Source of the DNA: Rubricoccus sp038746605
GTDB lineage: Bacteria > Bacteroidota > Rhodothermia > Rhodothermales > Rubricoccaceae
Assembly: GCA_038746605.1 (NCBI GenBank)
Contig: JBCDKM010000001.1
Coordinates: 248,001 to 312,000, forward strand
Reading direction: 5' to 3'
DNA length: 64,000 nt
Under the pieces are notes generated by a model that was given only the letters and a program-made list of their open reading frames with translations, was not told where the DNA came from and did no database searches. The position numbers were made by a program, and so were the translations under genes. Below, one piece after another: positions 25,883 to 33,936 of this stretch; within the stretch, counting starts at the first letter, position 1, and every line of letters starts with the position of its first letter.

Positions 25883-25902
25883 CCGCCTCGGCACCGAGGC
25901 GG
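25883..25902. repeat. Dispersed palindrome between Lon-N and MBL genes
   Basis: A CCGCCTCG-GCAC-CGAGGCGG copy beyond the Lon-N gene stop and upstream of the MBL gene, both on the minus strand. Confidence 0.75.
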
Positions 25903-25911
25903 GGGCCGTCC

Positions 25912-26541
25912 CTACAGTTCAGGCATTCCGCTGGCGTGCCCATCACCGCGCGAGAGCTCCCGAAGCTCCTGCGCTCGCTGCACGCGCGAGAGGATCCCCT
26001 TGAAGTGCTTGACCAGGAACGCGAGGCGCTTCCCCTCGCTCCTCATCTCCAGGAGCTCCTGCTTCTGCTCCAACTCCAGACCAGCATTCCGCGCGACGAT
26101 GAACGACACGTCTGGCGGGCCGTCGTACAGATCGGGCCGGACCTCGCCGCCTGCCATCTCGACGAGCTTCATGTGCTGCGTGATGACCCGCTGGCGGACC
26201 GCAGCGTCCGGGATGGCGCCGTCCACATCGTCGAGGGGCTCCACGTCAACGGTGAGGTACGCGAGGTCTCGGTGGACCTCTACCATCCGAAACCGCGCAT
26301 CTCCCACCACCACGATGTCCAGTCGCCCGTCGTCGTACCGGGTGACGACGCGCCGAATCCAGGCCGTCGTGCCTACTCGTGCCAGCCCAGACTCGCTCGC
26401 ATGGACGATCCCGAACGCCAGATCCTCATCCAGGCACCTCGCGACCATCTCCCTGTAGCGGGGCTCGAAGATGTGGAGCGGCACCGGCTCTCCGGGGAGA
26501 AGCACGAGGCCGAGCGGGAAGAGCGGGAGGCGGTCGGGCAT
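25912..26541 (-). CDS. Lon substrate-binding (LON-N) domain protein
   Basis: A 209-aa stand-alone protein similar to the N-terminal domain of Lon protease, without ATPase or protease domains. The N-terminus MPDRLPLFPLGLVLLPGEPV then PLHIFEPRYREM is the family signature; Met at 26562 is an alternative start seven codons earlier. The middle has the beta-barrel (FGIVHASESG, TRYDDGRLDIVVVGDARFRM) and the C-terminus is helical (ELEQKQELLEMRSEGKRLAF). The function is unknown; it is probably peptide or misfolded-protein binding. It diverges from the barrel gene at 26630. Confidence 0.88.
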   Translation of the reverse strand: MPDRLPLFPLGLVLLPGEPVPLHIFEPRYREMVARCLDEDLAFGIVHASESGLARVGTTAWIRRVVTRYDDGRLDIVVVGDARFRMVEVHRDLAYLTVDVEPLDDVDGAIPDAAVRQRVITQHMKLVEMAGGEVRPDLYDGPPDVSFIVARNAGLELEQKQELLEMRSEGKRLAFLVKHFKGILSRVQRAQELRELSRGDGHASGMPEL

Positions 26542-26629
26542 TCCAAAGAATGGGGACCCCACCTACCCACGGAGAGGCGCGGAGTTCTGAGGGTGTGTCC
26601 CGTAGCTTCAGGCGTCCCTCACTGACGCC

Positions 26630-27976
26630 GTGCTCCGTTCCTTCGCCCTCCTGTTCGTCCTCGCATTGGGAGGGGCGTCGGCTCTCTCCGCACAGCCGCC
26701 CGCGTTCGGCTCGGCCGATGACCCGTTGGAACTCGGCGCGTCTCCAACATCGCCCGACCGCGTGGTGGTGGGAGGCTATGCCGGGCCTGCCTTCTTGAGA
26801 TCGGGTTGGCGGACCGGGATTCGCGCCGAAGCTACCGTTCTCCATGGGCCGTTCAGTGCGTCCATCGGTGGAGCGGTACATCCGGGGGATGGGGGATTTT
26901 ATCCGCGCGAGGCGGACGATGCCTACGACGCGCTCCGGCTAATCCGCTACATCCGGCTCCAGCCTCGCCAGGGCGGAGGCTCCGCATACGCCCGCATCGG
27001 CCCGTTGGAGAACGCAACGCTCGGGGCGGGTCTCCTCGCGAGGCGATACCGGACCACTGCGGCCTGGGACGAGCGACGCATCGGAGCCGAAGCGTCCATC
27101 GGAGACCCGTCGGCCCGCGTGTCGGGCTTCGTGGGAGACCTCACGGGAGGCAGTGTCGCAGGCGCCGAAGTCGAGTTCGGAACCGGGATCTCTGTGCCGA
27201 GAGTGGAGGACCTGAGGCTGTCCATCGGCGCCGTTCACGATCTCTCGCTCCCTCTCTCGGGCGACTCCTCGTACACGGGCGTGGAGGCCACGGTGCAGGG
27301 CGCTCTGTTTTCTCAGGACGGGTTCGAGGTCGGTCCGTACGTCTCGTATGCACGTCTCCTCGGAAGGGGAGGCGCCGTGGGCGTTGGCGTCGAGGTCGAG
27401 GCCCCCGACCTCGGGGCAGTCGCGCGGACCCACGCGAGGCTGGGCCTGATCGTCTCCGGGGGGCGCTTCATCCCGGGCCACGTCGGCCCCTTCTACTCCG
27501 TGGGTGCAGGACGCCAGCGGGTCGTCGATGCCGATTCCTTTTTCGATCCAGAGGCCCCCATCGCGTTCGCTGGAACGCCTATCGACAGTGCGAACGGGGG
27601 CGTGGCGCTGGTCACGGACCTTCGGGCGGTCGCGTTCGGGCGGTTCGAGGGGCTACTCTACGCGCGACGCCACTTCGGCCCCCGGCCGCTCTCGGCTTTC
27701 AGTCTCCGGTTGGCAGCTCGTGCGGGCGACACACGGTTTGAACTGGGCCTCGAAAAACAGGGCTTTCGGGCCCTCCTGAGTCTTTTCGGGGGCGACCTCG
27801 GCGAGGAGAACACGCTGGTCCTGGACATCGCGACGCCTGTCCCAGCGCTCAGCGGAGCCGACCTGTTCGTCCGGTCACGCTATGGCTACCGGCGGGTCTC
27901 CGGCGGCGACGGCACAGATTCGTATCTCGTGGAGCGTCGCTTCCAGCCGTTCATCGGCTTCCGCCACCGCTGGTAA
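26630..27976 (+). CDS. Outer-membrane beta-barrel protein
   Basis: A 448-aa exported protein. The start is GTG at 26630 with signal VLRSFALLFVLALGGASALS-AQ. The mature protein is a series of alternating amphipathic strands (GIRAEATVLHGPFSASIGGA, YARIGPLENATLGAGLLAR, EVGPYVSYARLLGRGGAVGV) and ends QPFIGFRHRW, a terminal aromatic strand recognised by the BAM complex. No plug or TonB box is visible. A passive porin or structural role is likely. An in-context palindrome follows the stop codon. Confidence 0.68.
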   Translation: MLRSFALLFVLALGGASALSAQPPAFGSADDPLELGASPTSPDRVVVGGYAGPAFLRSGWRTGIRAEATVLHGPFSASIGGAVHPGDGGFYPREADDAYDALRLIRYIRLQPRQGGGSAYARIGPLENATLGAGLLARRYRTTAAWDERRIGAEASIGDPSARVSGFVGDLTGGSVAGAEVEFGTGISVPRVEDLRLSIGAVHDLSLPLSGDSSYTGVEATVQGALFSQDGFEVGPYVSYARLLGRGGAVGVGVEVEAPDLGAVARTHARLGLIVSGGRFIPGHVGPFYSVGAGRQRVVDADSFFDPEAPIAFAGTPIDSANGGVALVTDLRAVAFGRFEGLLYARRHFGPRPLSAFSLRLAARAGDTRFELGLEKQGFRALLSLFGGDLGEENTLVLDIATPVPALSGADLFVRSRYGYRRVSGGDGTDSYLVERRFQPFIGFRHRW

Positions 27977-27977
27977 G

Positions 27978-28005
27978 CGCCTCGGCCCAGGTTGCTGCCG
28001 AGGCG
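27978..28005. terminator. Hairpin from dispersed palindrome after the barrel gene
   Basis: Arms CGCCTCGGC (27978-27986) and GCCGAGGCG (27997-28005) pair over 9 bp around a 10-nt loop, one base after the barrel-gene stop and 12 bp before the convergent nadA stop. There is no clean T-run; CCGTTTACC follows. Confidence 0.5.
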
Positions 28006-28017
28006 GACACGCTCCGT

Positions 28018-29031
28018 TTACCGAACCCCTGCGCTCATCTCCAGCATCCGCTCGATGGGGCGAAGGGCCTGAAGCCGAATCTGCTCGTCCATGACGAGTT
28101 CAGGAGCCTCGTGCTCCAGGCAGAGGTAGAGCTTCTCCAGCGTATTGAGCTTCATGTGCGGGCAGTCGTTGCAGGCGCACCCGTTGTCCGGCGGGGCTGG
28201 GATAAACGTCTTGCCCGGGCTGTCCTTCTGCATCTGGTGCAGAATGCCGGACTCCGTCGCGACGATGAAGGTGTTGGCCTCGTTCTCCATCGCGAACCGC
28301 CGGATGGAAGCGGTACTCCCGACGTGATCAGCGTGTCTCAGAACGGAGCGCTCGCACTCTGGGTGCGCGAGGAGAAGGGCCTCCGGGTGGCGCATTTTCA
28401 GGCGGATGATTTCCTGCTCCGAAAAGATCTCGTGGACGATGCAGCTTCCATCCCAGAGCACCATCTCGCGGCCGGTTTGCTCTACGAGCCATCGCCCTAG
28501 GTTCTGGTCGGGGGCGAAGATGATCGGCTGGTCCGTCGGGATCTGGCGGACGATGTGCTCCGCGTTGGAGCTCGTGACGATGATGTCCGTCTGTGCTTTG
28601 ATCGCAGCTGAGCAGTTGATGTAGCTCACCACGATGTGCCCCGGATGCTTCGCGCGGAAGGCGGCGAACTCATCAGGAGGGCAGGAATCGGCGAGGGAGC
28701 AGCCTGCGTTGAAATCCGGGAGCAGGACCGTCTTGCCGGGGTTCAGGATCTTCGCGGTCTCCGCCATGAAGTGGACGCCCGCGAAGACGATAATGTCGGC
28801 ATCGGTCTCGGCCGCCTCGCGCGCGAGGCCGAGGGAGTCGCCGATGTAGTCCGCTACGTCCTGGATGTCTCCCTCCTGGTAGTAGTGTGCGAGCAAGACG
28901 GCGTTCTTCTCGTGCTTGAGCCGCTCGATCTCCTCGAAGAGGTCGAGGGTCGGGTCCACGGGGCGATCTACGAAGCCGACGCGCTCGATCTCAGAGAGAT
29001 CAAAGACGGGGAGGTCCAGGGTCTCGGTCAT
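28018..29031 (-). CDS. nadA: Quinolinate synthase NadA
   Basis: A [4Fe-4S] enzyme (337 aa) condensing iminoaspartate with dihydroxyacetone phosphate to quinolinate in NAD synthesis. The three pseudo-repeated domains each contribute a cysteine motif: NAGCSLADSCPPDEF, SYINCSAAIKAQTDIIVTSS and NGCACNDCPHMKLNTLEKL. Substrate-site segments LLAHYYQEGDIQDVADYIGD and HPECERSVL are also present. The nadB and nadC genes are not adjacent here. Confidence 0.96.
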   Translation of the reverse strand: MTETLDLPVFDLSEIERVGFVDRPVDPTLDLFEEIERLKHEKNAVLLAHYYQEGDIQDVADYIGDSLGLAREAAETDADIIVFAGVHFMAETAKILNPGKTVLLPDFNAGCSLADSCPPDEFAAFRAKHPGHIVVSYINCSAAIKAQTDIIVTSSNAEHIVRQIPTDQPIIFAPDQNLGRWLVEQTGREMVLWDGSCIVHEIFSEQEIIRLKMRHPEALLLAHPECERSVLRHADHVGSTASIRRFAMENEANTFIVATESGILHQMQKDSPGKTFIPAPPDNGCACNDCPHMKLNTLEKLYLCLEHEAPELVMDEQIRLQALRPIERMLEMSAGVR

Positions 29032-29109
29032 GACGCAGGGGGAGGGTGGAGCGGAGGTACGCCGCGAGAGGACCAGAAGGTTAGCGAAGACTCTGTTGGG
29101 GAATCGCGT

Positions 29110-29883
29110 CTACGCGCCCTCCGTCCCCGCCTCCTGAGGGGCGCTATCGGGGCGGAGGCGACCGGCTTCCAGCCGGAGCACCCGGTCCGCCAGCGCCGCG
29201 AGCGAGGGGTTGTGAGTCACGATCACGAAGGCGGCATCCTCCTCTTGCGCCAGGCGGCGGAGTTCGTCGTGGAGGCGCGTCGCGGTTGTCACATCCAGGT
29301 TGCCCGTGGGCTCATCCATCAGAACCAGCCCCGGACGGTTCATGAGCGACCGGGCGACAGCGACCCGCTGCTGTTCTCCGCCAGAGAGCTGGCTGGGCCG
29401 ATGGTCCAGCCGCTCTGCGAGGCCGAGGCCGTCTAGAAGCGACCGGGCGCGCACTCGCGCCTCGGAAAAATCGCGCCCTGCGATGAGTGCGGGCATCTCG
29501 ACATTCTCCAGCGCTGAGAACTCCGGCAGGAGGTGATGGAACTGGAAGACGAAGCCGAGTGACTGGTTGCGAAACCGGGCGAGGGCCTCATCGCCTTTCT
29601 CGAATACGTTGTCGCCGCGAAAGTGGACCGTGCCGAAGGTCGGCCGGTCCAGCGCGCCGAGGAGGTGCAGGAGCGTGCTCTTCCCCGTCCCGCTCTCGCC
29701 CACGACGGCGACCATTTCGCCTGGCACGATGTCGAGATCGAGGCCGGAAAGAACCTCCAGCTCGCCGTCGGCGGTCGGGTAGCGTTTCACGAGGCCGCGT
29801 GCGGAGAGGACCGGCTCTCGCGCGAGAACGCCCGCCTCGGCGGCGGCGAGGCGGGCATCGTCAGGGCGGGCGGTGTCCATCAC
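29110..29883 (-). CDS. lolD: ABC transporter ATPase of the LolD type
   Basis: A 257-aa ATP-binding subunit for lipoprotein release to the outer membrane. Walker A GESGTGKSTLLHLLGALDRP, Q-loop FVFQFHHLLPEFSALENVEM, signature LSGGEQQRVAVARSLMNRP, Walker B LVLMDEPTGNLD and the switch His in VIVTHNPSLA are all intact. The FHHLLPEF stretch is typical of LolD. No membrane partner (LolC/E) is next to it. Its start overlaps the NtrC-type regulator's stop by 4 bp. The N-terminal ~25 residues, before LSARGLVKRYPT, contain a copy of the dispersed palindrome. Confidence 0.88.
   Translation of the reverse strand: MMDTARPDDARLAAAEAGVLAREPVLSARGLVKRYPTADGELEVLSGLDLDIVPGEMVAVVGESGTGKSTLLHLLGALDRPTFGTVHFRGDNVFEKGDEALARFRNQSLGFVFQFHHLLPEFSALENVEMPALIAGRDFSEARVRARSLLDGLGLAERLDHRPSQLSGGEQQRVAVARSLMNRPGLVLMDEPTGNLDVTTATRLHDELRRLAQEEDAAFVIVTHNPSLAALADRVLRLEAGRLRPDSAPQEAGTEGA
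29831..29855. repeat. Dispersed palindrome inside lolD N-terminal region
   Basis: Arms CCCGCCTCG (29831-29839) and CGAGGCGGG (29847-29855) with a 7-nt loop, in frame, encoding part of the Ala/Glu-rich N-terminal extension of the LolD homologue. Confidence 0.55.
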
Positions 29884-31256
29884 TCGGGGCGCTCGATGCC
29901 CAGGTCCTTGAGCTTGTTGTAGAGGTGCGACCGCTGGATCCCGATCAGCTCGGCCGTCTGCGAGACGTTCCAGTTGTTCTCGTCCAACTTTCGCTCGATG
30001 AACACCTTCTCCGCGGTGTCGCGGAACTCGAAGAGCGAGTCGAAGCGGTCCACGAGGCCGGAGATGCCCTCACCGGCTCCGCCGCCGGGCATGACGTAGC
30101 GCTCTACGTCGCTGCCGGAGATCGCGTCGCCGTCCGAGAGGATGAGGAGGCGCTCCACCACGTTGCGAAGCTCGCGGACGTTGCCGCGCCAGTCGAGATG
30201 CTTCATGCGCTCCAGAGCCTCGGGCGCGAAGCTCTTGCCCTCCATGCCGTTGCGGCGGCTCACGTCCCCCAGAACGTACTGCGCAATGGCGGGGATGTCG
30301 CTGCGGCGCTCGCGCAGCGGCGGCACGTCAATCTCGATGACCGCGAGGCGGTGAAAGAGGTCTTCGCGGAACTCGCGGTTCTCGGCCGCCTCGCGGAGGT
30401 TGCGGTTGGTGGCCGCGAGGACGCGGACGTTGACGGTGATCGAACGATCGCCACCGACGCGCGTGATGCGGGACTCCTGGAGCGCGCGGAGGACCTTCGC
30501 CTGCGCATCCAGGCTCATGTCGCCGATCTCGTCCAAGAAGAGCGTGCCGCCATCCGCCTGCTCAAATTTCCCGATGCGCTGCTTGGTCGCGCCGGTGAAC
30601 GCGCCCTTCTCGTGACCGAAGAGCTCGCTTTCGATCAACTCGGACGGGATCGCGGCGCAGTTGACCTCCACCAGCGGGCCGTCCGCGCGATGGCTGTTGG
30701 CGTGGACCCACCGCGCAACGAGCTCTTTTCCCGTTCCCGGCTCGCCCGTGATGAGCACACGAGCCTCCGTGGGGCCGACCCGCTCGATGGTCTGCTTGAC
30801 CCGCGAGATGGCCGGGCTCTCCCCGACGATCTCGGTCAACTCGCGACCGACATCTCGGACGGTCTGGCGGAGGCGCTTGGTCTCCGTCTCTAGTTCGCCT
30901 CGCGAGAGCGCGTTGCGGACCGAGACGAGAAGGCGGTTCAAGTCCGGCGGCTTCTCCAGGAAGTCCACGGCGCCGAGTTGGGTCGCCTCGACGGCCGTCT
31001 CGACGGTGCCGTGTCCAGAGATCATCACGACGGGAACGCCGACCTCGGCGTCACGGAGGGCTTGAAGAACCTCCATGCCATCGCGGCGAGGCATCTTGAT
31101 ATCCAGCAAGATCAGGTCGATGCCGCCTGCCTTGGCCTTCTGGAGTGCGTCTTCGCCGTCCTCGGCCTCCAAGACGCCGTATCCCTCGAAGTCGAGGATC
31201 TCGCGGAGGGAGCGCCGGATGGCCGGCTCGTCGTCGGCAACGAGGATAGTGGGCAT
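29880..31256 (-). CDS. NtrC-type sigma-54-dependent response regulator
   Basis: A 458-aa cytoplasmic transcription activator. The receiver has acidic pair DDE (residues 8-10), phosphoacceptor D52 in LILLDIKMPRRDG and the switch region VMISGHGTVETAVEA. The AAA+ domain has Walker A GEPGTGKE, the sigma-54 contact loop GAFTGA, Walker B GGTLFLDEIGDM and the R-finger region DWRGNVRELRNVVERLLIL. The C-terminal Fis-type HTH is NWNVSQTAELIGIQRSHLYN. The start MPTILVADDEP (31256) is chosen over a long spurious extension. No partner kinase is adjacent. It overlaps lolD by 4 bp. Confidence 0.94.
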   Translation of the reverse strand: MPTILVADDEPAIRRSLREILDFEGYGVLEAEDGEDALQKAKAGGIDLILLDIKMPRRDGMEVLQALRDAEVGVPVVMISGHGTVETAVEATQLGAVDFLEKPPDLNRLLVSVRNALSRGELETETKRLRQTVRDVGRELTEIVGESPAISRVKQTIERVGPTEARVLITGEPGTGKELVARWVHANSHRADGPLVEVNCAAIPSELIESELFGHEKGAFTGATKQRIGKFEQADGGTLFLDEIGDMSLDAQAKVLRALQESRITRVGGDRSITVNVRVLAATNRNLREAAENREFREDLFHRLAVIEIDVPPLRERRSDIPAIAQYVLGDVSRRNGMEGKSFAPEALERMKHLDWRGNVRELRNVVERLLILSDGDAISGSDVERYVMPGGGAGEGISGLVDRFDSLFEFRDTAEKVFIERKLDENNWNVSQTAELIGIQRSHLYNKLKDLGIERPE

Positions 31257-31366
31257 GGGGAGAAGGAAAGCCGGAAGAGAGCGCGAAGGTACCGCGACGG
31301 ACAGTGCGGCGATCCCACCCATCAGGTGAGGGCGCCCACGGGGGAACCGAGGCGGGGCGAATAACA

Positions 31367-31395
31367 AAGGGACACACCGCGATGATGTGTCCCTT
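31367..31395 (-). terminator. Intrinsic terminator of the TPR gene
   Basis: A perfect 10-bp stem (AAGGGACACA at 31367-31376 and TGTGTCCCTT at 31386-31395) with a 9-nt loop, 25 bp after the stop of the TPR gene. On the minus strand the stem is followed by TGTTATT, a reasonable U-rich tail. Confidence 0.8.
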
Positions 31396-31419
31396 GGAAG
31401 CCGAAGAAAGCCGAAGACC

Positions 31420-32247
31420 TTACTGGTTCGCCATCGCCTCCTGGAGTGCCTGCTGGATCGCGGCATCATCCGGGACGGCTGCGGGCGTCGCGGCCGCGGT
31501 GGAGTCCTGCGCAGGTGCGGGCTCGATGTCGCCGGTGGCCTCGCCGAACGCGTTCTGTGCCGCGACGACGCTCGCGAGCTCCACGGATGCGGTCAGCGCC
31601 TCAGGGGCGTCCTCGTAGTCGTTGAGGATGCGCTGATAGGCCCGCTCGGCTGCGGCCATGTCTCCAGCCCCCTCAAAGGCGCGCCCGGCGTCGAGGAGGT
31701 AGCCGGGGGCTGTGGCCTCGCCCTCGAAGGCATCAGCGGCACGCTCGTACTGTGCGCCCGCCTCGGCCAGTTCGCCCCGCATCTCATGGACGGATCCGAG
31801 ACCGGCCATGGCACTCGCGCCAAAGAGACCGCCAAGATCGACCATGCGGAAGTACTCCTCGGCCTCGTCGTAGCGGCCGAGTTGGAAGAGGGCATCGGCG
31901 GCGAAGAACGGAGCGGCGGTCTTGTCGCCGTAGTCATTGGCAATGGCAAGAAGTCCAGGCTGGCCGTCAGCGCCGTTCAGGGCGGTCTCCAGGTCTCCGG
32001 TCTCGTATGCGGTCAGGATGGAGCCGAGCAACTCCTCGGCCTCGGCGCTCTGGGTGCTGTTCCACCAGGCGAAGCCGATGATGCCGAGGACGAGCGCCAG
32101 GATGCCTGCAGTGGCACCGATGACGAGCGTCTTGTTGGTCTCGTAGAGTGTACGAGCACTCAGGACCGTGTTCTGAAATCGGTCTTGGCGCTCTTCCGCG
32201 CGCTGTTCAGGAGTGGTGAGCGGCTTGGGGGCGTTGATCTGGGCCAT
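31420..32247 (-). CDS. Membrane-anchored tetratricopeptide-repeat protein
   Basis: A 275-aa protein. A ~40-residue cytoplasmic segment precedes one TM helix (LVIGATAGILALVLGIIGFAWW). An outward TPR domain follows, with repeats such as AADALFQLGRYDEAEEYFRM, AGLGSVHEMRGELAEAGAQY and LLDAGRAFEGAGDMAAAERA. The layout resembles YfgM/BamD-like ancillary TPR proteins, and the acidic Ala-rich tail is typical of such proteins. The start MAQINAPKPLTTPEQ is supported by the sequence. A terminator lies downstream. Confidence 0.82.
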   Translation of the reverse strand: MAQINAPKPLTTPEQRAEERQDRFQNTVLSARTLYETNKTLVIGATAGILALVLGIIGFAWWNSTQSAEAEELLGSILTAYETGDLETALNGADGQPGLLAIANDYGDKTAAPFFAADALFQLGRYDEAEEYFRMVDLGGLFGASAMAGLGSVHEMRGELAEAGAQYERAADAFEGEATAPGYLLDAGRAFEGAGDMAAAERAYQRILNDYEDAPEALTASVELASVVAAQNAFGEATGDIEPAPAQDSTAAATPAAVPDDAAIQQALQEAMANQ

Positions 32248-32443
32248 CGGGGGGATTTCTGATCTCGCAGAGCCGACGAAGCTACCGAATGGGAGTCCTG
32301 GCCTCGGTGAATCTCCAGTTCGGCCCGTCCAAAGGGGGAGCGTCCCAGTGGACCAGCCTTGCCACACTTCGGCCGGATTCCACGAGCGCTGGGGCCTGGT
32401 ACGAAAGGCCCCTCGGTAGCTTCGCGCACACTCATCTGCACCC
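32248..32443. promoter_or_regulatory. Divergent promoter region TPR gene / isocitrate dehydrogenase
   Basis: A 196-bp gap between two divergent starts, so it must hold both promoters. I find no clear -35/-10 or Bacteroidota -33/-7 consensus. Confidence 0.35.
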
Positions 32444-33457
32444 ATGGCCTACCCTGCAACTCTCATCCCCGGCGATGGCATCGGTCCCGAGGTGGTCCGA
32501 GCCACCGTCACGGTTCTCGAAGCGACCGGCGTCGCGTTCGACTGGGACGAACAACTCGCGGGTGTCTCCGCCTTCGAGGCGACAGGCGATCCGCTCCCCG
32601 AGGCGACGGTCGAGAGCATCGAACGGACTCGCCTCGCATTGAAGGGCCCGCTCACGACGCCCGTCGGCGCAGGCTTCCGCAGCATCAACGTGGCGCTCCG
32701 CCAGCGCTTCGACTGCTTCGCGAACGTACGTCCCTGCGAGACGCTGCCGGGCGTAGGGGGACGATTCGAGGACGTCAACCTTCTGCTCTATCGCGAGAAC
32801 ACGGAAGGTCTCTACGCGGGCATCGAGTACTTCGACGAGCGCAACCAGATCGCCGACTCGATCAACCGCATCACGCGGCGAGGGAGCGAGCGAATCGTGC
32901 GGTTCGCGTTCGATGACGCTGAGCGCCGAGGCCGGAAGCGCCTCACGCTGGTGCATAAGGCCAACATCCTCAAGAAGAGCGGGGGGCTCTTTCTGGAGAT
33001 CGGAAGGGAGATCGCGCCGGAGCACCCGGAGATCACCTTCGATGACCGCATCATCGACAACATGGCGATGCAACTCGTGATCCGGCCTGAGACCTACGAC
33101 TGCATCGTCACGACCAACATGTTCGGGGACATCCTCTCCGACCTGATGGCGGGCCTCGTCGGCGGTCTGGGTGTGACCGGTTCCGCCAACATCGGCGAGG
33201 ACTGCGCGCTCTTCGAGGCCGTTCACGGCTCGGCGCCCGACATCGCCGGGAAGGGCATCGCCAACCCGACGGCGCTGATCCGCTCCGGCGTGATGATGCT
33301 CCGCTATCTCGGCGAGACCGAGGCGGCGGATGCCGTCCGCGCGAGCCTGCACGAGGTCTACGCGGAGGGCACGCACCTCACGGCCGACCTCGGCGGCACC
33401 TCTACCACGTCCGAGTTCGCCGATCACCTCGCAGCCCGCGTGCGCGCTCGCGCCTGA
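32444..33457 (+). CDS. NAD-type isocitrate dehydrogenase (decarboxylating dehydrogenase family)
   Basis: A 337-aa beta-decarboxylating dehydrogenase. LIPGDGIGPEVV opens the family fold; ALKGPLTTPVGAGFRSINVA and the Arg-rich LRQRFDCFANVRPCE give the substrate-binding site of isocitrate-type enzymes. RENTEGLYAGIEY, LVHKANILKKSGGLF, TTNMFGDILSDL and AVHGSAPDIAGKGIANPTAL complete the metal and NAD sites. The pattern fits homoisocitrate/isocitrate NAD-enzymes better than LeuB; the exact substrate is inferred. A strong hairpin follows the stop codon. Confidence 0.88.
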   Translation: MAYPATLIPGDGIGPEVVRATVTVLEATGVAFDWDEQLAGVSAFEATGDPLPEATVESIERTRLALKGPLTTPVGAGFRSINVALRQRFDCFANVRPCETLPGVGGRFEDVNLLLYRENTEGLYAGIEYFDERNQIADSINRITRRGSERIVRFAFDDAERRGRKRLTLVHKANILKKSGGLFLEIGREIAPEHPEITFDDRIIDNMAMQLVIRPETYDCIVTTNMFGDILSDLMAGLVGGLGVTGSANIGEDCALFEAVHGSAPDIAGKGIANPTALIRSGVMMLRYLGETEAADAVRASLHEVYAEGTHLTADLGGTSTTSEFADHLAARVRARA

Positions 33458-33460
33458 CCC

Positions 33461-33492
33461 GGTCCGCCTCGGCGCTGCTGCCGAGGCGGACC
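33461..33492 (+). terminator. Strong hairpin terminator after isocitrate dehydrogenase
   Basis: Arms GGTCCGCCTCGGC (33461-33473) and GCCGAGGCGGACC (33480-33492) pair perfectly over 13 bp with a 6-nt loop, 3 bp after the stop. CTCTCGTTTTCTC follows, so intrinsic termination is plausible. The core of the stem is the dispersed palindrome. Confidence 0.75.
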
Positions 33493-33525
33493 CTCTCGTT
33501 TTCTCTCGCCCGACTCCGCTTCGAG

Positions 33526-33936
33526 ATGCTCCAGCGCATCCAATCTCTTTACCTCCTCCTCGGTGGCGCCCTCCTAGTTGTCTTCGCCGTCTTCTCTGAC
33601 GTGTGGTCTGCGGGGATCCGCGCTGATATGTCCTGGCTCGGTTCGGTCGGCCTCGGCCTCGCAGGTGCCTCTGCCGCGATTGCCTTTGTCGCCGTGGCGC
33701 TGTTCAAAGACCGATCCCGTCAACGCCAGATCATCCTCGTCGCGCAGATCGCGACGCTCCTGACCGTCGCAGCGGCCGTAGGCGGGCTGTTCCTCCGCGA
33801 TCCCGAGATCGCGGCGACGCAGGGGGCGTATCTCCTCGCACTCGCCCCCGTGGTGGCCTACGTCCTCCTCCGCCTCGCACAGCGGGGCGTGGATGCGGAC
33901 ATCAAGCTCGTCAAGAGCATGGACCGCCTCCGCTAG
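33526..33936 (+). CDS. DUF4293 membrane protein
   Basis: A 136-aa protein with four TM helices (residues ~8-26, 38-60, 67-85, 100-116). The start MLQRIQSLYLLLGGALLVVF is the typical opening of DUF4293, a family largely limited to Bacteroidota. The function is unknown. Its stop overlaps the next gene's GTG start by one base. Confidence 0.87.
   Translation: MLQRIQSLYLLLGGALLVVFAVFSDVWSAGIRADMSWLGSVGLGLAGASAAIAFVAVALFKDRSRQRQIILVAQIATLLTVAAAVGGLFLRDPEIAATQGAYLLALAPVVAYVLLRLAQRGVDADIKLVKSMDRLR

Noticed and set aside
26630..27976. Reading the 448-aa barrel protein as a TonB-dependent receptor
   Set aside because: It is too short for a 22-strand receptor and lacks a plug domain and TonB box.
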